DNA from: Myxococcota bacterium
Lineage (GTDB): Bacteria; Myxococcota; UBA4151
Assembly: GCA_028823075.1 (NCBI GenBank)
Contig: JAPKCE010000122.1
Location: 1-6,183 of the forward strand
Direction of reading: 5' to 3'
Length of the DNA stretch: 6,183 nt
Both the position numbers and the translations under genes were made by a program. The notes under the pieces were generated by a model, which saw nothing but the letters and a program-made list of their open reading frames with translations, was not told the DNA's origin and did not search any database. Below, one piece after another: positions 5,655 through 6,183 of this stretch; the first letter of the stretch is position 1, and each line of letters starts with the position of its first letter.

Positions 5655-6183
5655 TTGAGCGAGGGTGGACAGGTTTGTTTGGTGCAAATCCACGGTCCTG
5701 AAATGGGTCGCCTTTATGATGTCGGGCCGGGAGGCGCCGATCTGGGCCGCGGTGAAAATGCTGAGATCTCGATCGCTAGTGATACTGTCAGCCGTCGCCA
5801 TGCCCAAGTCTTGTGGTTGGGTGACACACTCACCGTCAAAGATCTAAAGTCGCTCAACGGCACCTATCTTGATGATCGCCAAGTGCAGACACCGACACCT
5901 GTTTTACCGGGGCAAATGCTGCGGTTGGGCTCGGTGATCTTCAAGGTTCTCCAAGGCGCTGACCTCGAGCGTCGTTATCATGAAGAGATTTACCGAATGG
6001 CCATCTTCGATGGTCTGACGAACATCCATAATAAACGTTATTTTATGGAGTTCATTGAGCGCGAACATCAGCGTGCTGTACGCCACAAGCGACCGCTTTC
6101 CTTGCTCATCGTCGACGTGGACCATTTTAAAAAGGTCAACGATGAGCATGGTCATATTAACGGCGATCGTTTGCTGCGTCAGG
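5655..6183 (+). CDS. FHA domain - GGDEF domain protein, probable diguanylate cyclase (3' partial)
   Basis: The frame runs off the right edge. Numbering from TTG 5655, residues about 8-90 are an FHA phospho-threonine-binding domain: LGRG (30-33), SRRHA (46-50), DLKSLNGT (63-70, Asn 68). Residues about 115 on begin a GGDEF domain: DGLTNI (119), VDVDHF with the metal-binding Asp 154, and NDEHGHINGD, where Asn 162 and Asp 171 match the guanine-binding pair of PleD. The GG(D/E)EF signature itself lies outside the window, so cyclase activity cannot be confirmed. The start is uncertain. The frame is open and looks coding back to the phosphatase stop (the stretch DDEGEKTRISRSS), but the only start-like codon there is CTG 5598. 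Later options are TTG 5655, GTG 5682 (AGG eight bases upstream) and ATG 5703, which would clip the FHA domain. It follows the PP2C-CNB gene closely and probably shares its transcript. Confidence 0.85.
   Translation, partial: MSEGGQVCLVQIHGPEMGRLYDVGPGGADLGRGENAEISIASDTVSRRHAQVLWLGDTLTVKDLKSLNGTYLDDRQVQTPTPVLPGQMLRLGSVIFKVLQGADLERRYHEEIYRMAIFDGLTNIHNKRYFMEFIEREHQRAVRHKRPLSLLIVDVDHFKKVNDEHGHINGDRLLRQ

Noticed and set aside
5904..6155. Open frame on the - strand at the right end
   Set aside because: It is antisense to the FHA-GGDEF frame, whose motifs are clear.

Overview
This 6.2 kb window is densely coding and of moderately high GC. The content suggests a Deltaproteobacteria-like bacterium in the broad sense (Myxococcota or Bradymonadota type). 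The reasons are a DUF4388-like hypothetical protein, a PP2C phosphatase fused to a cyclic-nucleotide-binding domain, an FHA-GGDEF protein and a very long membrane-fused spermidine-synthase-like protein. The taxon is inferred from gene style, not from a marker gene. I see no rRNA, tRNA, mobile element, CRISPR array or prophage gene.

Layout: (1) Positions 3-2597, + strand: the 3' part of a large fused MFS-like/spermidine synthase-like membrane protein. It is open at the left window edge, so its start lies outside. (2) Positions 4123-2589, - strand: a two-gene unit made of a DUF4388-like hypothetical protein followed by a YhbY-type (CRM domain) ribosome-associated RNA-binding protein. The two genes overlap by an ATGA stop/start junction. 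The yhbY tail also overlaps the tail of the left-hand gene by 9 bp. (3) Positions 4124-4194: a 71-bp divergent promoter region with three short palindromes. (4) Positions 4195-5592, + strand: a PP2C Ser/Thr phosphatase with a C-terminal cyclic-nucleotide-binding domain and a coiled coil. (5) About 5598 or 5655 to the right edge, + strand: an FHA-GGDEF protein cut by the window.

Genes 4 and 5 read as one signalling unit. The phosphatase would remove phosphate from Ser/Thr, possibly under cyclic-nucleotide control. The FHA domain would read phospho-Thr and pass the state to a GGDEF (cyclic di-GMP synthase) domain. The junction between them is the most unusual place in the window. No ATG/GTG/TTG start is found for about 65 bp after the phosphatase stop, although the frame already looks coding there. 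The phosphatase ends on a heptamer (A AAG GGG, then TAG) that fits the pattern for -1 ribosomal frameshifting and would lead exactly into the FHA-GGDEF frame. This is a hypothesis; a CTG start or a later TTG/GTG start are simpler alternatives.
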